This document shows positions 7,992 to 15,512 of a stretch of 43,793 bases of DNA, in pieces. Every line of letters starts with the position of its first letter. Position 1 is the first letter of the stretch. The DNA comes from an uncultured Rickettsiales bacterium (GTDB taxonomy: Bacteria; Pseudomonadota; Alphaproteobacteria; UBA8366): contig CAJWTF010000015.1 of the NCBI GenBank assembly GCA_913046825.1, positions 1 through 43,793 of the forward strand, in the 5' to 3' direction. The position numbers were made by a program, and so were the translations under genes. Below the pieces are notes generated by a model. It ran no database searches, was not told where the DNA came from, and saw only the letters and a list, made by a program, of their open reading frames with translations.

Positions 7992-8479
7992 GCGATCTAC
8001 CTTTCTGGCGTCGCAAGCGTCTCGAACAGATGACACGTGAGGAATGGGAATCTCTTTGCGACGGCTGCGGCAAGTGTTGTCTGCACAAGCTTGAGGATGC
8101 GGATACAGGTGAAATCGCCATGACCGACGTTTCCTGCAGCTACCTCGATCTTCAGACCTGTCGCTGCTCCGACTACGCCAATCGCCAGTCCAATGTTCCA
8201 GATTGCGTGAAATTAACGCGAGCGAACTTGCCGACATTACGATGGCTGCCGGGAACTTGCGCCTATCGTCTGATCTATCAAGGAAACGATCTGCCAGAAT
8301 GGCATCATCTTGTTTGCGGGGATAAGGAAGCCGTTCATCGCGCAGAAGAATCCGTCCGCGGCGACGCGATCTCGGAAGCTGAAGTGGAGGACTTAGAGCG
8401 TCATGTCACAGATTGGCTTCACAAAGCCAGTGGTGAGTGGACTTTCTTACCAGAGAGCCAGAACAAAGAGCGTGAGTAA
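7988..8479 (+). CDS. YcgN/UPF0260 family cysteine-cluster protein
   Basis: 163 residues from the ATG at 7988, which overlaps the preceding stop by 4 bases. Motifs include WESLCDGCGKCCLHKLED near residue 25, CSYLDLQTCRCSDYANR, and CVKLTRANLPTLRWLPGTCA, followed by LPEWHHLVCGD. This ordered set of cysteines is diagnostic of the UPF0260/YcgN family, thought to bind a metal or Fe-S cluster; biochemical role is not established. A longer upstream reading is only an open frame through the DUF4149 gene. It sits next to irr, which fits a link to iron. Confidence 0.88.
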   Translation: MSDLPFWRRKRLEQMTREEWESLCDGCGKCCLHKLEDADTGEIAMTDVSCSYLDLQTCRCSDYANRQSNVPDCVKLTRANLPTLRWLPGTCAYRLIYQGNDLPEWHHLVCGDKEAVHRAEESVRGDAISEAEVEDLERHVTDWLHKASGEWTFLPESQNKERE

Positions 8480-8594
8480 TTTTACTGCGTATTAATAGAT
8501 AGATAGACGGTTTTTTTTAATTGTTCGATTTGCAGTTCATCGGTATGATAATCGATCGCTTTACATTCGCAATTGAAGTCTCATATACAGCAAC

Positions 8595-9014
8595 ATGTCC
8601 GACGCACGCCCATATACTTGCGTTTTAGAGCGGCTCAAAAACGCTGAACTTCGACCGACCCGGCAACGGCTGGCACTCGCAAAATTATTGCTGGAAGAGG
8701 GCGACCGACATGTCACCGCAGAGCAACTTCATTGCGAAGCGGCTGATGCTGGAATCAAGGTTTCCCTCGCTACCGTTTATAATACGCTGCATCAATTCAC
8801 CAAGGCAAAATTGCTGTGCGAAGTGGTCGTCGAATCAGGTCGCGCCTACTTTGATACGAACACTGACGCGCATTACCATATTTTCCATCAAGATACCGGT
8901 GAATTGCGCGATATCCCCGACGATGCTGTTTCGACCTTAGCGTTGCCAGATCTTCCGGCCGGTACCGAGATCGATCGTGTCGACGTTATAGTGCGCGTGA
9001 AGAAGAAAATATAA
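8595..9014 (+). CDS. irr: Irr-type iron response regulator (Fur superfamily)
   Basis: 139 residues. The winged-helix DNA-binding part reads LKNAELRPTRQRLALAKLLL, HVTAEQLHCEA and VSLATVYNTLHQFTKAKLL; the dimer part has YFDTNTDAHYHIFHQDTGEL and DIPDDAV, ending in IDRVDVIVRVK. ELRDIP and the spacing match Irr rather than Fur, Zur or PerR. Irr senses iron through haem and controls iron uptake, haem synthesis and Fe-S genes. The N-terminal GCPWHD haem motif of Bradyrhizobium is absent, and the usual triple His is HYH here. The 115-base upstream gap is AT-rich with a short ATAG repeat. The next gene is rubrerythrin. Confidence 0.85.
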   Translation: MSDARPYTCVLERLKNAELRPTRQRLALAKLLLEEGDRHVTAEQLHCEAADAGIKVSLATVYNTLHQFTKAKLLCEVVVESGRAYFDTNTDAHYHIFHQDTGELRDIPDDAVSTLALPDLPAGTEIDRVDVIVRVKKKI

Positions 9015-9034
9015 TAATTAATTAAATCCAATAT

Positions 9035-9061
9035 TTTAGAATACATTTTATAATAATTCTA
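9035..9061. promoter_or_regulatory. Widely spaced TTTAGAA / TTCTA half-sites upstream of rubrerythrin
   Basis: TTTAGAA at 9035-9041 equals one half of the published Irr box (TTTAGAA-N3-TTCTAAA). A facing TTCTA lies at 9057-9061, so TAGAAT and ATTCTA form an inverted repeat with a 13-base spacer. The spacing is not the standard 3 bases, so an Irr site is only a possibility. It sits just ahead of the candidate rubrerythrin promoter. Confidence 0.25.
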
Positions 9062-9066
9062 TTGTG

Positions 9067-9097
9067 TTGACTCTGCCCTCTCCCGTGCCCATATAAG
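9067..9097 (+). promoter_or_regulatory. Candidate promoter for the rubrerythrin operon
   Basis: TTGACT at 9067-9072 matches the -35 consensus in five of six bases. A TATAAG hexamer at 9092-9097 (spacer 19) or CATATA at 9090-9095 (spacer 17) could serve as -10. The start codon is about 70 bases further on, behind a gaggag ribosome site. Confidence 0.35.
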
Positions 9098-9166
9098 ATA
9101 AGCGGGAGAGATTGCCCGGCATGTGCCTATTCGGCACAACAAACACGATGAGTGAGGAGAGAAATT

Positions 9167-9589
9167 ATGGCGTCCCTAAAAGGCTCGAAAACTGAAGAGA
9201 ACCTCAAAGCCGCTTTCGCCGGCGAGAGCCAGGCGAACCGCCGCTATCTGTATTTTGCCCAAAAGGCGGATGTCGAAGGTTACAACGATGTCGCCGCTGT
9301 TTTCCGGTCGACTGCGGAAGGCGAGACTGGCCACGCTCACGGCCATTTGGAGTACCTCGAAGAAACCGGCGACCCCGCGACAGGCCAGCCCATCGGCGGT
9401 ACTGCCAATAATCTGAAAGCGTCGATTGCCGGTGAAACGCACGAATACACGGATATGTATCCGGGCATGGCGCGTTCGGCACGCGACGAAGGATTCGACG
9501 AAATTGCAGATTGGTTCGAAACCTTGGCAAAAGCCGAGAAGAGCCATGCGGGCCGCTTCCAGAAAGCTCTGGATGCGATGGACTCTTGA
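9167..9589 (+). CDS. Rubrerythrin (ferritin-like diiron protein without rubredoxin domain)
   Basis: 140 residues from the ATG at 9167 (ribosome site gaggaga). The four-helix diiron core is complete: E20 in [18 protein letters not shown] (E53, H56), E90/E93 in IAGETHEY and EKSH (E124, H127). The C-terminal rubredoxin-like FeCys4 domain of classical rubrerythrins is missing; the protein ends shortly after the last diiron helix. Rubrerythrins reduce hydrogen peroxide to water in the cytoplasm, so this one needs a separate electron donor; the Fe-S protein encoded next is an obvious candidate. Irr lies upstream. Confidence 0.92.
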   Translation: MASLKGSKTEENLKAAFAGESQANRRYLYFAQKADVEGYNDVAAVFRSTAEGETGHAHGHLEYLEETGDPATGQPIGGTANNLKASIAGETHEYTDMYPGMARSARDEGFDEIADWFETLAKAEKSHAGRFQKALDAMDS

Positions 9590-9623
9590 GAAGAAACTGG
9601 GAGGCGTAATCCCTGAGGCCTAT

Positions 9624-9657
9624 CAGGAGCGCGCGGCTGAGACGCCAAGCGCTCCTG
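9624..9657 (+). other. Intercistronic hairpin between rubrerythrin and the Fe-S protein gene
   Basis: CAGGAGCG (9624-9631) and CGCTCCTG (9650-9657) form a perfect 8-bp stem; the 18-base loop contains a smaller GGC/GCC pairing. No T-run follows, so it is more likely an mRNA stabiliser or processing site than a terminator. It lies in the 104-base gap inside the cluster and could set different levels for the two proteins. Confidence 0.4.
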
Positions 9658-9693
9658 CAAAGCCGTCGCCGCAATTCATAATGGAAGCCTGTG

Positions 9694-11040
9694 ATGAAAG
9701 AAGGCAGTCTCGACGCGCCTCAACGGCACCCTTTGGCTTGGACCGAAGACGCTTTTTACGACGAGCTTCAACTCGACGAAGAGCTACGCCGCGTCTTTGA
9801 TATCTGTCACGGATGTCGGCGATGTTTTAATCTTTGCGACAGTTTTCCACGTTTGTTCGACCTGATTGACGATTCGGAAACAGGCGAACTGGACAGCGTG
9901 GACAGCATAGAATTCAAACCCGTCGTCGACGCCTGCACACTCTGCGACATGTGCTACATGACGAAATGTCCCTATGTGCCGCCGCATGAGTTCAATCTCG
10001 ACTTTCCGCATCTGATGCTGCGCTACCGCGCCGTCGAAAAGCGCAAAGGCACGATCGGCACCATCGATAGCGAGCTAGCTAAGACCGATAGAAACGGCCG
10101 TGTCGCCGGCAGAATGTCCGCTGTCGCCAATTGGGCGTCGGATACAGAGAACGGTTTTACCCGCCCGTTGATGGAATCCGTAGCAGGTATCGACCGCAAC
10201 GCCAAATTGCCGAAATACCACGCTAAGAGTTTTGAGGCGCGCGCGAAATTCGCACCGCCGACACGCAATACTGACGCTCCAGCATCCGACCGTAAGGCGG
10301 TGATTTATGCGACGTGTTTCGCCAATTACAACAGTCCCGAGATCGGCATTGCCGCACAAGGCGTTTTAGCCCGCAACGGCGTCGAGACCGAGGTCGTCTA
10401 TCCCGGTTGCTGCAGCATGCCTCAGCTGGAACAAGGTGATATCGCCGCTGTCGCCAAAAGTGCCAAACAGGTGGCAGGCGAATTCCGCGATTGGATCGAG
10501 AAAGGCTATGACGTTATCGCCCTGGTGCCGAGCTGCGCCCTGATGATGAAATTCGAGTGGCCGCTGATCCTGCCGGAAGATGAGAGCGTGAATACACTCT
10601 CCAACGCCACATTCGACATCACCGAATATATTGTCGATATCGCGAAAAAAGAAGGCCTTGCCGAGGGACTATCCCCGCTCGATGGCGGGGTCGCCGTTCA
10701 TTTAGCCTGTCATGCACGCGCCCAGAATATGGGTGCCAAGGCAGCAGAGATGATGCGCCTCATTCCCGACGTCGACGTCTCGATCATCGATAGATGCTCC
10801 GGCCACGGCGGCTCTTGGGGCATTAAGAAGGAAAACTTCGAAACCGCGATTAAGGTCGGTAAACCTGCCGCGCGGCAGGCGCTTTCCAGCAATAAAAAGC
10901 ATATCGTCTCGGAATGCCCCTTAGCGGGCATGCATCTGGGACAGGGTCTAGGCCGATTGGCCGATGCCAAAACGCCAGCCTATGAAATCGCGCCGCACCC
11001 CATCATCCTCTTCGGCCGCGCCTACGGCGTCGCCATTTAA
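9694..11040 (+). CDS. GlpC/heterodisulfide-reductase-like Fe-S protein
   Basis: 448 residues from the ATG at 9694 (a GTG immediately before it is also usable); ggaag sits at suitable distance. The N-terminal third binds two [4Fe-4S] clusters: ICHGCRRCFNLCDSFP and ACTLCDMCYMTKCPYVPP. Two CCG domains follow: the first with ATCFANYNSPEIG, YPGCCSMPQLEQGD and VPSCALMMKFEWP, the second with HLACHARAQNMG, IIDRCSGHGGSWG and SECPLAG. This is the GlpC/HdrD-like arrangement. No membrane span or FAD-binding domain is visible, so it likely acts as a soluble electron carrier or small reductase. Position between rubrerythrin and DUF3501 suggests delivery of electrons to the diiron centre; that is inference. 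Confidence 0.85.
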   Translation: MKEGSLDAPQRHPLAWTEDAFYDELQLDEELRRVFDICHGCRRCFNLCDSFPRLFDLIDDSETGELDSVDSIEFKPVVDACTLCDMCYMTKCPYVPPHEFNLDFPHLMLRYRAVEKRKGTIGTIDSELAKTDRNGRVAGRMSAVANWASDTENGFTRPLMESVAGIDRNAKLPKYHAKSFEARAKFAPPTRNTDAPASDRKAVIYATCFANYNSPEIGIAAQGVLARNGVETEVVYPGCCSMPQLEQGDIAAVAKSAKQVAGEFRDWIEKGYDVIALVPSCALMMKFEWPLILPEDESVNTLSNATFDITEYIVDIAKKEGLAEGLSPLDGGVAVHLACHARAQNMGAKAAEMMRLIPDVDVSIIDRCSGHGGSWGIKKENFETAIKVGKPAARQALSSNKKHIVSECPLAGMHLGQGLGRLADAKTPAYEIAPHPIILFGRAYGVAI

Positions 11041-11058
11041 CGAGGAAGGAAAAGACAG

Positions 11059-11649
11059 ATGTCCGTCAAGACAGAGCTTACCCGCGAAGACATCATGCCG
11101 ATGGAGGAGTATGCAAAGGTCCGCAAGGAACGGCGCAGCGCCATCGTCGCTTTAAAACGCAACCGCCGCATGGAAATTGGACCTGTCGCGGTCTGCCATT
11201 TCGAAAGTTATGACAGCATGTGGCAACAGGTCCACGAAATGTTGTTCATCGAACGCGGCGGCGAAGAGCAAATCGCCGACGAGTTGAATGCATATAATCC
11301 GATGATCCCAAAAGGACGTGAGCTTGTCTGCACCGTCATGTTCGAAATAGATGAGCCAATTCGCCGTAAGAACTTTCTCTCAAAGCTCGGCGGCGTCGAG
11401 GAGACGATGACGATCGCGTTTTCAGGCGAAACCGTGACCGGTGTGCCGGAAGCCGATGTCGACCGGACCACGGCGGACGGCAAGGCCTCATCTGTACAAT
11501 TCCTGCATTTCCCGTTCACGCCCGCGCAAATCGCTGCTTTCCGAACGCCGGATACTCAGATCATTGTTGGGTTCGGACATTCAGAATATTCGCATCTCGC
11601 AGTCATGCCAGAGGCCACGCGGGCCGCATTAGCACAAGATTTCGCCTGA
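11059..11649 (+). CDS. DUF3501 family protein
   Basis: 196 residues, 18 bases after the Fe-S protein gene, with ribosome site gaggaagg. Recognisable blocks are REDIMPMEEYAKVRKERR, IGPVAVCHFESYDSMWQQV, EMLFIERGGEEQIADELNAY, LVCTVMFEIDEP, and VQFLHFPFTPAQIAAF with a conserved HSEYSH near the end. These match DUF3501, a family of unknown function that, to my knowledge, commonly follows a rubrerythrin and a GlpC-like gene. Several His and acidic residues could bind metal. Its constant company suggests a role in the same peroxide/iron process. Confidence 0.82.
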   Translation: MSVKTELTREDIMPMEEYAKVRKERRSAIVALKRNRRMEIGPVAVCHFESYDSMWQQVHEMLFIERGGEEQIADELNAYNPMIPKGRELVCTVMFEIDEPIRRKNFLSKLGGVEETMTIAFSGETVTGVPEADVDRTTADGKASSVQFLHFPFTPAQIAAFRTPDTQIIVGFGHSEYSHLAVMPEATRAALAQDFA

Positions 11650-11666
11650 CAGGCCATTTTGAGTCG

Positions 11667-12269
11667 TCAGGGTCGGGTCTCGGTCTTGCGCAATCCCCAG
11701 AAACCTTCGCGCCGAATCCAGCCTTCGTAGCCATCGACTTCGACTCGGCACCAAGCAGGCGTGCATTTTCCCAGCTCTGCGACCATACCGCGGCCGAGAC
11801 GCGCGACCGCTGGCGCTTCATCACTTGAGCGCCGCCGTATCGTGACCGTCCGTCCGGTAACAATGATGCTGCGGCGGTTGGAGAGCATTGCGCGGTGGAC
11901 CCAACCCTCGGCACCTTCCCAGTCACGGATTTTGCGCCAAGTGTCATATTCCTGGACCACCTCGACTGGGATCAATTTCTGGCGAAACTTCCATTTAATC
12001 GGATAGCGAACCCCAGGCCCGACCCTAACATTCACTTCATCGGAACGAAGAGAGACAAATCGGCGTCGAGTTGCGCTCTTGGGCCGAGCGCGCAATCGAT
12101 CTTCTGTTTGCGCCAGTTGTATTATCGGAGACGGCCCAGCCTTCGCCGAATTGGGTGTTAGGTTCGTGTAGTTTATCCCGAGCAAACAAACCAAAATTCC
12201 CCCAGCACTGGACAAAGTGAGGCCCCGCCGTGTAAATGCGGAAAAATTGGGATCGCCGGATTTGGGCAT
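11667..12269 (-). CDS. Exported bacterial SH3-domain protein
   Basis: 200 residues from the ATG at 12269. A signal-like hydrophobic segment (LTLSSAGGILVCLLG) follows a basic stretch. Two SH3b-like repeats follow: the first with EVNVRVGPGVRYPIKWKF and WEGAEGWVHRAMLS, the second with TVTIRRRSSDEAP and VEVDGYEGWIRREGFWGL. Such domains bind peptidoglycan or cell-wall peptides in the periplasm. Its start codon overlaps that of the divergent dehydrogenase gene (shared CATG at 12267-12270), which is unusual. It converges on the DUF3501 gene with a 17-base gap. Confidence 0.78.
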   Translation of the reverse strand: MPKSGDPNFSAFTRRGLTLSSAGGILVCLLGINYTNLTPNSAKAGPSPIIQLAQTEDRLRARPKSATRRRFVSLRSDEVNVRVGPGVRYPIKWKFRQKLIPVEVVQEYDTWRKIRDWEGAEGWVHRAMLSNRRSIIVTGRTVTIRRRSSDEAPAVARLGRGMVAELGKCTPAWCRVEVDGYEGWIRREGFWGLRKTETRP

Positions 12270-13254
12270 GAACGCAAAAAAACCTCTCGTCATCGTTACC
12301 CGCAAACTCCCCGACGTAATCGAAACGCGGTTGATGGAGCTTTTCGACACGCGCCTCAATTTGGAAAACACGCCAATGTCGCAAGCGGAACTAGCGGCAG
12401 CGGCAGCGGAAGCGGATGTTTTGGTGCCAACCGTCACCGACCGAATCGATGCCAGGATATTGTCTCAGGCGACCAATAACCTCAAGCTAATCGCATCCTT
12501 CGGCACGGGAATCGACCATATCGATTTTACCGCCGCCAAGGCGAAAGGCATCACCGTCACCAATACACCCGGGGTTTTGACGGAAGATACCGCCGATATG
12601 ACCATGGCGCTTATTCTCGCCGTCCCGCGCCGATTGTCTGAAGGGGAACGCTTGATACGAGCCGAGAAATGGGAAGGCTGGGGACCGACCCTTATGCTCG
12701 GCCATCGCATCGGCGGCAAACGTCTCGGTATTATCGGCATGGGGCGGATCGGTCAGGCGGTCGCTCACCGGGCCCGTGGTTTCGGGCTCTCGATCCACTA
12801 TCATAATCGCCACCGCGTACACGAAGAGATCGAGACGGAACTTGAAGCGACATATTGGGAAAGCCTGGACCAGATGCTTACCCGTATGGACATCATCTCG
12901 ATTAATTGCCCGCATACGCCGGCGACTTTCCACCTACTGTCACAACGCCGCCTTAAACTCGTAAAGCCGCACGCCTATATCGTCAACACCAGCCGGGGCG
13001 AAGTGATCGACGAGAATACGCTGACGCGGATGTTGGCAAATGGCGAGATCGCGGGCGCCGGACTCGACGTCTTCGAGAACGAACCAGCGGTCAACCCGAA
13101 GCTATTGCAGCTGGAGAACGTCGTGCTGATTCCGCATATGGGCTCAGCTACCCTCGAAGGCCGGGTCGACATGGGCGATAAAGTCATCGTCAACATTAAG
13201 ACATTCGCCGACGGTCATACACCGCCGGATCGTGTCATGGAGACAATGTTTTAG
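12268..13254 (+). CDS. D-isomer-specific 2-hydroxyacid dehydrogenase (glyoxylate/hydroxypyruvate reductase type)
   Basis: 328 residues from the ATG at 12268. The NAD(P)-binding Rossmann motif is GIIGMGRIGQAVA (about residue 150). The catalytic set of the family is present: Arg in NTSRGEVIDE, Glu in LDVFENEPAV and His in LIPHMGSAT. N-terminal blocks LIASFGTGIDHID and TNTPGVLTEDTADMTMALI support glyoxylate or hydroxypyruvate reductase (GyaR-like), converting glyoxylate to glycolate or hydroxypyruvate to D-glycerate. Substrate is inferred from family. The preceding in-frame ATG at 12217 is disfavoured because similarity starts at KKPLVIVTRKLP. The gene ends directly against the end of moeB. Confidence 0.88.
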   Translation: MNAKKPLVIVTRKLPDVIETRLMELFDTRLNLENTPMSQAELAAAAAEADVLVPTVTDRIDARILSQATNNLKLIASFGTGIDHIDFTAAKAKGITVTNTPGVLTEDTADMTMALILAVPRRLSEGERLIRAEKWEGWGPTLMLGHRIGGKRLGIIGMGRIGQAVAHRARGFGLSIHYHNRHRVHEEIETELEATYWESLDQMLTRMDIISINCPHTPATFHLLSQRRLKLVKPHAYIVNTSRGEVIDENTLTRMLANGEIAGAGLDVFENEPAVNPKLLQLENVVLIPHMGSATLEGRVDMGDKVIVNIKTFADGHTPPDRVMETMF

Positions 13255-14058
13255 TTAGTCGGCCGCCTCGGCGGTTCTCAAGCTCGTAATCGTCGGATTA
13301 TCGCCGCAAAGCACACAAGCAGGATCGCGCCTCACCTTGAGGCTTCGCGTGTCCGAATTCATTGCGTCATAAAGAATCAAGCGGCCCGACAGGCTCCGCC
13401 CCAAACCCAGCAACTCTTTCAACGCTTCCGTCGCCTGCATGGTGCCGAGCACACCTGCGATGGAGCCAAAAATACCGGCTTGCTCGCAACGGGGCACCAG
13501 GCCGGGGCCGGGCGGATGCGGGAAGATGCAGCGATAACAGGGCACGTCGCCTTCCCCGTACGCCTTAATGGTTGTGAGCTGCCCTTCGAATCGGAGCAAG
13601 GCGGCCGAAACCAACGGCGTCTTCGCAAGATAACAAGCGTCGTTAATCATATACCGGGTGTCAAAATTATCGCTGCCGTCCAACACTATATCGTACTCGC
13701 CGATAAGCTTGAGCACATTCTCCGGCACGATGCGGAACGGATGTTTGCGCACCTCAACCTCTGGATTGATCGACTGCAGACGGTCTGCCGCGCTGTCCAC
13801 TTTCGGCCGGTCGATATCCTCGGTCCCGTGTACCACCTGGCGCTGCAGGTTTGTGATATCGACGACATCATCGTCGACGACACCAAGCGTGCCGACCCCC
13901 GCAGCTGCGAGATACATCAGCACCGGCGATCCTAGACCACCGGCGCCAACCACCAGGACCTTCGATTGCAGCAGTTTGATCTGGCCTTCCTCGCCGACTT
14001 CTTCCAGGACAACGTGGCGCGCGTAGCGCATTAATTGGTCGTCGCTGATTTCTTCCAT
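13255..14058 (-). CDS. moeB: MoeB/HesA/ThiF-family sulfur-carrier adenylyltransferase
   Basis: 267 residues from the ATG at 14058. Features of an E1-like enzyme are complete: DQLMRYARHVVLEEVGEEGQ, nucleotide loop VLVVGAGGLGSPVLMYLAAA, Arg/Lys region INPEVEVRKHPF, IVLDGSDNFDTRYMIND, and two zinc-binding CxxC pairs, CYRCIFP and CVLCGD. It adenylates the C-terminal Gly-Gly of a small ubiquitin-like sulfur carrier such as MoaD or ThiS for molybdopterin, thiamine or tRNA thiolation. No rhodanese domain is attached. It follows cysK, whose frame-corrected stop (14066) is only 7 bases before this start, so the pair forms one sulfur-handling transcript. Confidence 0.9.
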   Translation of the reverse strand: MEEISDDQLMRYARHVVLEEVGEEGQIKLLQSKVLVVGAGGLGSPVLMYLAAAGVGTLGVVDDDVVDITNLQRQVVHGTEDIDRPKVDSAADRLQSINPEVEVRKHPFRIVPENVLKLIGEYDIVLDGSDNFDTRYMINDACYLAKTPLVSAALLRFEGQLTTIKAYGEGDVPCYRCIFPHPPGPGLVPRCEQAGIFGSIAGVLGTMQATEALKELLGLGRSLSGRLILYDAMNSDTRSLKVRRDPACVLCGDNPTITSLRTAEAAD

Positions 14059-14065
14059 CACGGCC

Positions 14066-15033
14066 TCACAACTTGTCGAAAAGCGGCGTCGAAAGATACC
14101 GCTCCGCGAATGACGGTATGATCACCACAACACGCCGTCCACTCATTTCCGGGCGCTCGCAGAGCTCGACCGCAGCGGCCAGCGCCGCTCCCCCGAAATC
14201 CCAACAGGTAGACCCTCAAACGCCACCGTCTGCCGCGCCAGGCGAAACGCGGTCTCCTTGGCGATCGAAATGACCTCGTCGATCAATCCCGTATCCAGAA
14301 TCGATGAAATCAACCCAGCGCCAACCCCTTCGATCAAGTGTTGGCCAGGCCGCCCACCGGATAGGGTCTGGCTGTCTTCAGGCTCAACGGCGACGACCCG
14401 GATTTCCGGATTGCGCGCCTTCAGCAACGCGCCGCATCCCGTCAAAGTGCCTCCAGTGCCGACACTGGTCACAAACGCATCAATGCGCCCACCGGTATCG
14501 CGACAAATCTCTTCCGCCGTGGTCTGGTGGTGAATTTCCGGGTTGGCCGGATTGTCGAATTGCTGTGGCATGATCGCATCAGACAATTCTTTGACCAATT
14601 CCTCCGCCCGGTCGATGGCACCCCGCATACCACGCTCGGCAGGTGTCAATTCCAACTCCGCACCGAGAAACAGCAGCATACGCCGGCGCTCCATCGACAT
14701 CGATTTGAGCATGGTCAGAACCAGACGATAACCTTTCGCCGCAGCCACGAACGCCAGCGCGATTCCCGTATTCCCCGACGTCGGCTCAACCAACACGGTT
14801 TTATCGGTGATCCGGCCTTCACGCTCCAAGGCCTCAATTATGGCGAGGCCGATGTGGTCCTTGACCGAGCCTAGTGGATTGAAGAATTCCAACTTTGCCA
14901 AAATCTCAGCATCGATACCGACCTTTTCCGCCAGTCGCGAAAGGCGTACCAAAGGCGTATTGCCGATGGTTTCCAGAATACTGCCGCAAATCCGCTTGGC
15001 GGCAGGCTCCTCGCTATCGTGCAACGACGCCAT
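14066..15033 (-). CDS. cysK: Cysteine synthase-like PLP enzyme, interrupted by a one-base frameshift
   Basis: From the ATG at 15033 (ribosome site aagggtgag) the protein shows ETIGNTPLVRL, the PLP lysine in NPLGSVKDHIG, substrate loop EPTSGNTGIALAF, phosphate loop VGTGGTLTG and HLIEGVGAGLI. Near GLPVGIS the raw frame leaves the family and stops at 14143. A run of five C (plus strand 14190-14194) with one further base restores a normal end: GGAALAAAVELCERPEM, VVVIIPSFAERYLSTPLF and a TGA at 14066-14068. All catalytic residues precede the lesion. A sequencing error, a recent mutation or a slippage site could each explain it. It makes cysteine from O-acetylserine and sulfide. Confidence 0.83.
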
Positions 15034-15047
15034 ACTCACCCTTTCGA

Positions 15048-15506
15048 TCAAATCGCAAAATCGACCTCGATGGGTTGATTGCCGCCTTCGACACCCGAGT
15101 CGCGGGCGCGGCGGCACAGATCCTCGATGCTGATCTCTTCCAGTTTCCCGATCGCTTCGTCCTGAAGTTCCTGCCAAATGGGGCGTAACACCTCGCGGCC
15201 TAATTGCGAACTCGTGGAGCTCTCAACGGGATCGCTGGTGTCCTCCATCGCCGCCACGATACGCGTGATCTGTCCCAAGGTGACGCGCCGACGCTCCCGC
15301 GCCAACCGATAGCCACCGCGCGGACCGCGCACCCCGCGCAAGACACCCTCGCGCACCAATTGCTGCAGTACTTGTTCCAAATAGCGGCGCGGAATGTCCT
15401 GGCGTGTTGCGATATCTTTGCTTTGCACCGGCGTGTCGGCGGTGTGATAGGCGATATCGACCACAGCCTCGATAGCAAACATCAATTTCCGCGATAGGCG
15501 TAGCAT
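15048..15506 (-). CDS. Rrf2-family transcriptional regulator
   Basis: 152 residues. The winged helix is clear: MLRLSRKLMFAIEAVVDIAY, IPRRYLEQVLQQLVREGVLR and RGPRGGYRLARERRRVTLG. Unlike IscR, NsrR and RirA, the three-cysteine Fe-S cluster is missing; the only Cys is in IEDLCRRAR near the C-terminus. This points to CymR-like or ligand-sensing members. It lies 14 bases upstream of cysK and 6 bases downstream of dut on the same strand. The adjacency to cysK makes control of cysteine synthesis a reasonable guess, as for CymR. Confidence 0.82.
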   Translation of the reverse strand: MLRLSRKLMFAIEAVVDIAYHTADTPVQSKDIATRQDIPRRYLEQVLQQLVREGVLRGVRGPRGGYRLARERRRVTLGQITRIVAAMEDTSDPVESSTSSQLGREVLRPIWQELQDEAIGKLEEISIEDLCRRARDSGVEGGNQPIEVDFAI

Positions 15507-15512
15507 TCCAGT

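Noticed and set aside
9035..9061. Canonical Irr box
   Set aside because: Only one half is perfect and the spacing is far from the standard 3 bases, so it is listed only as half-sites.
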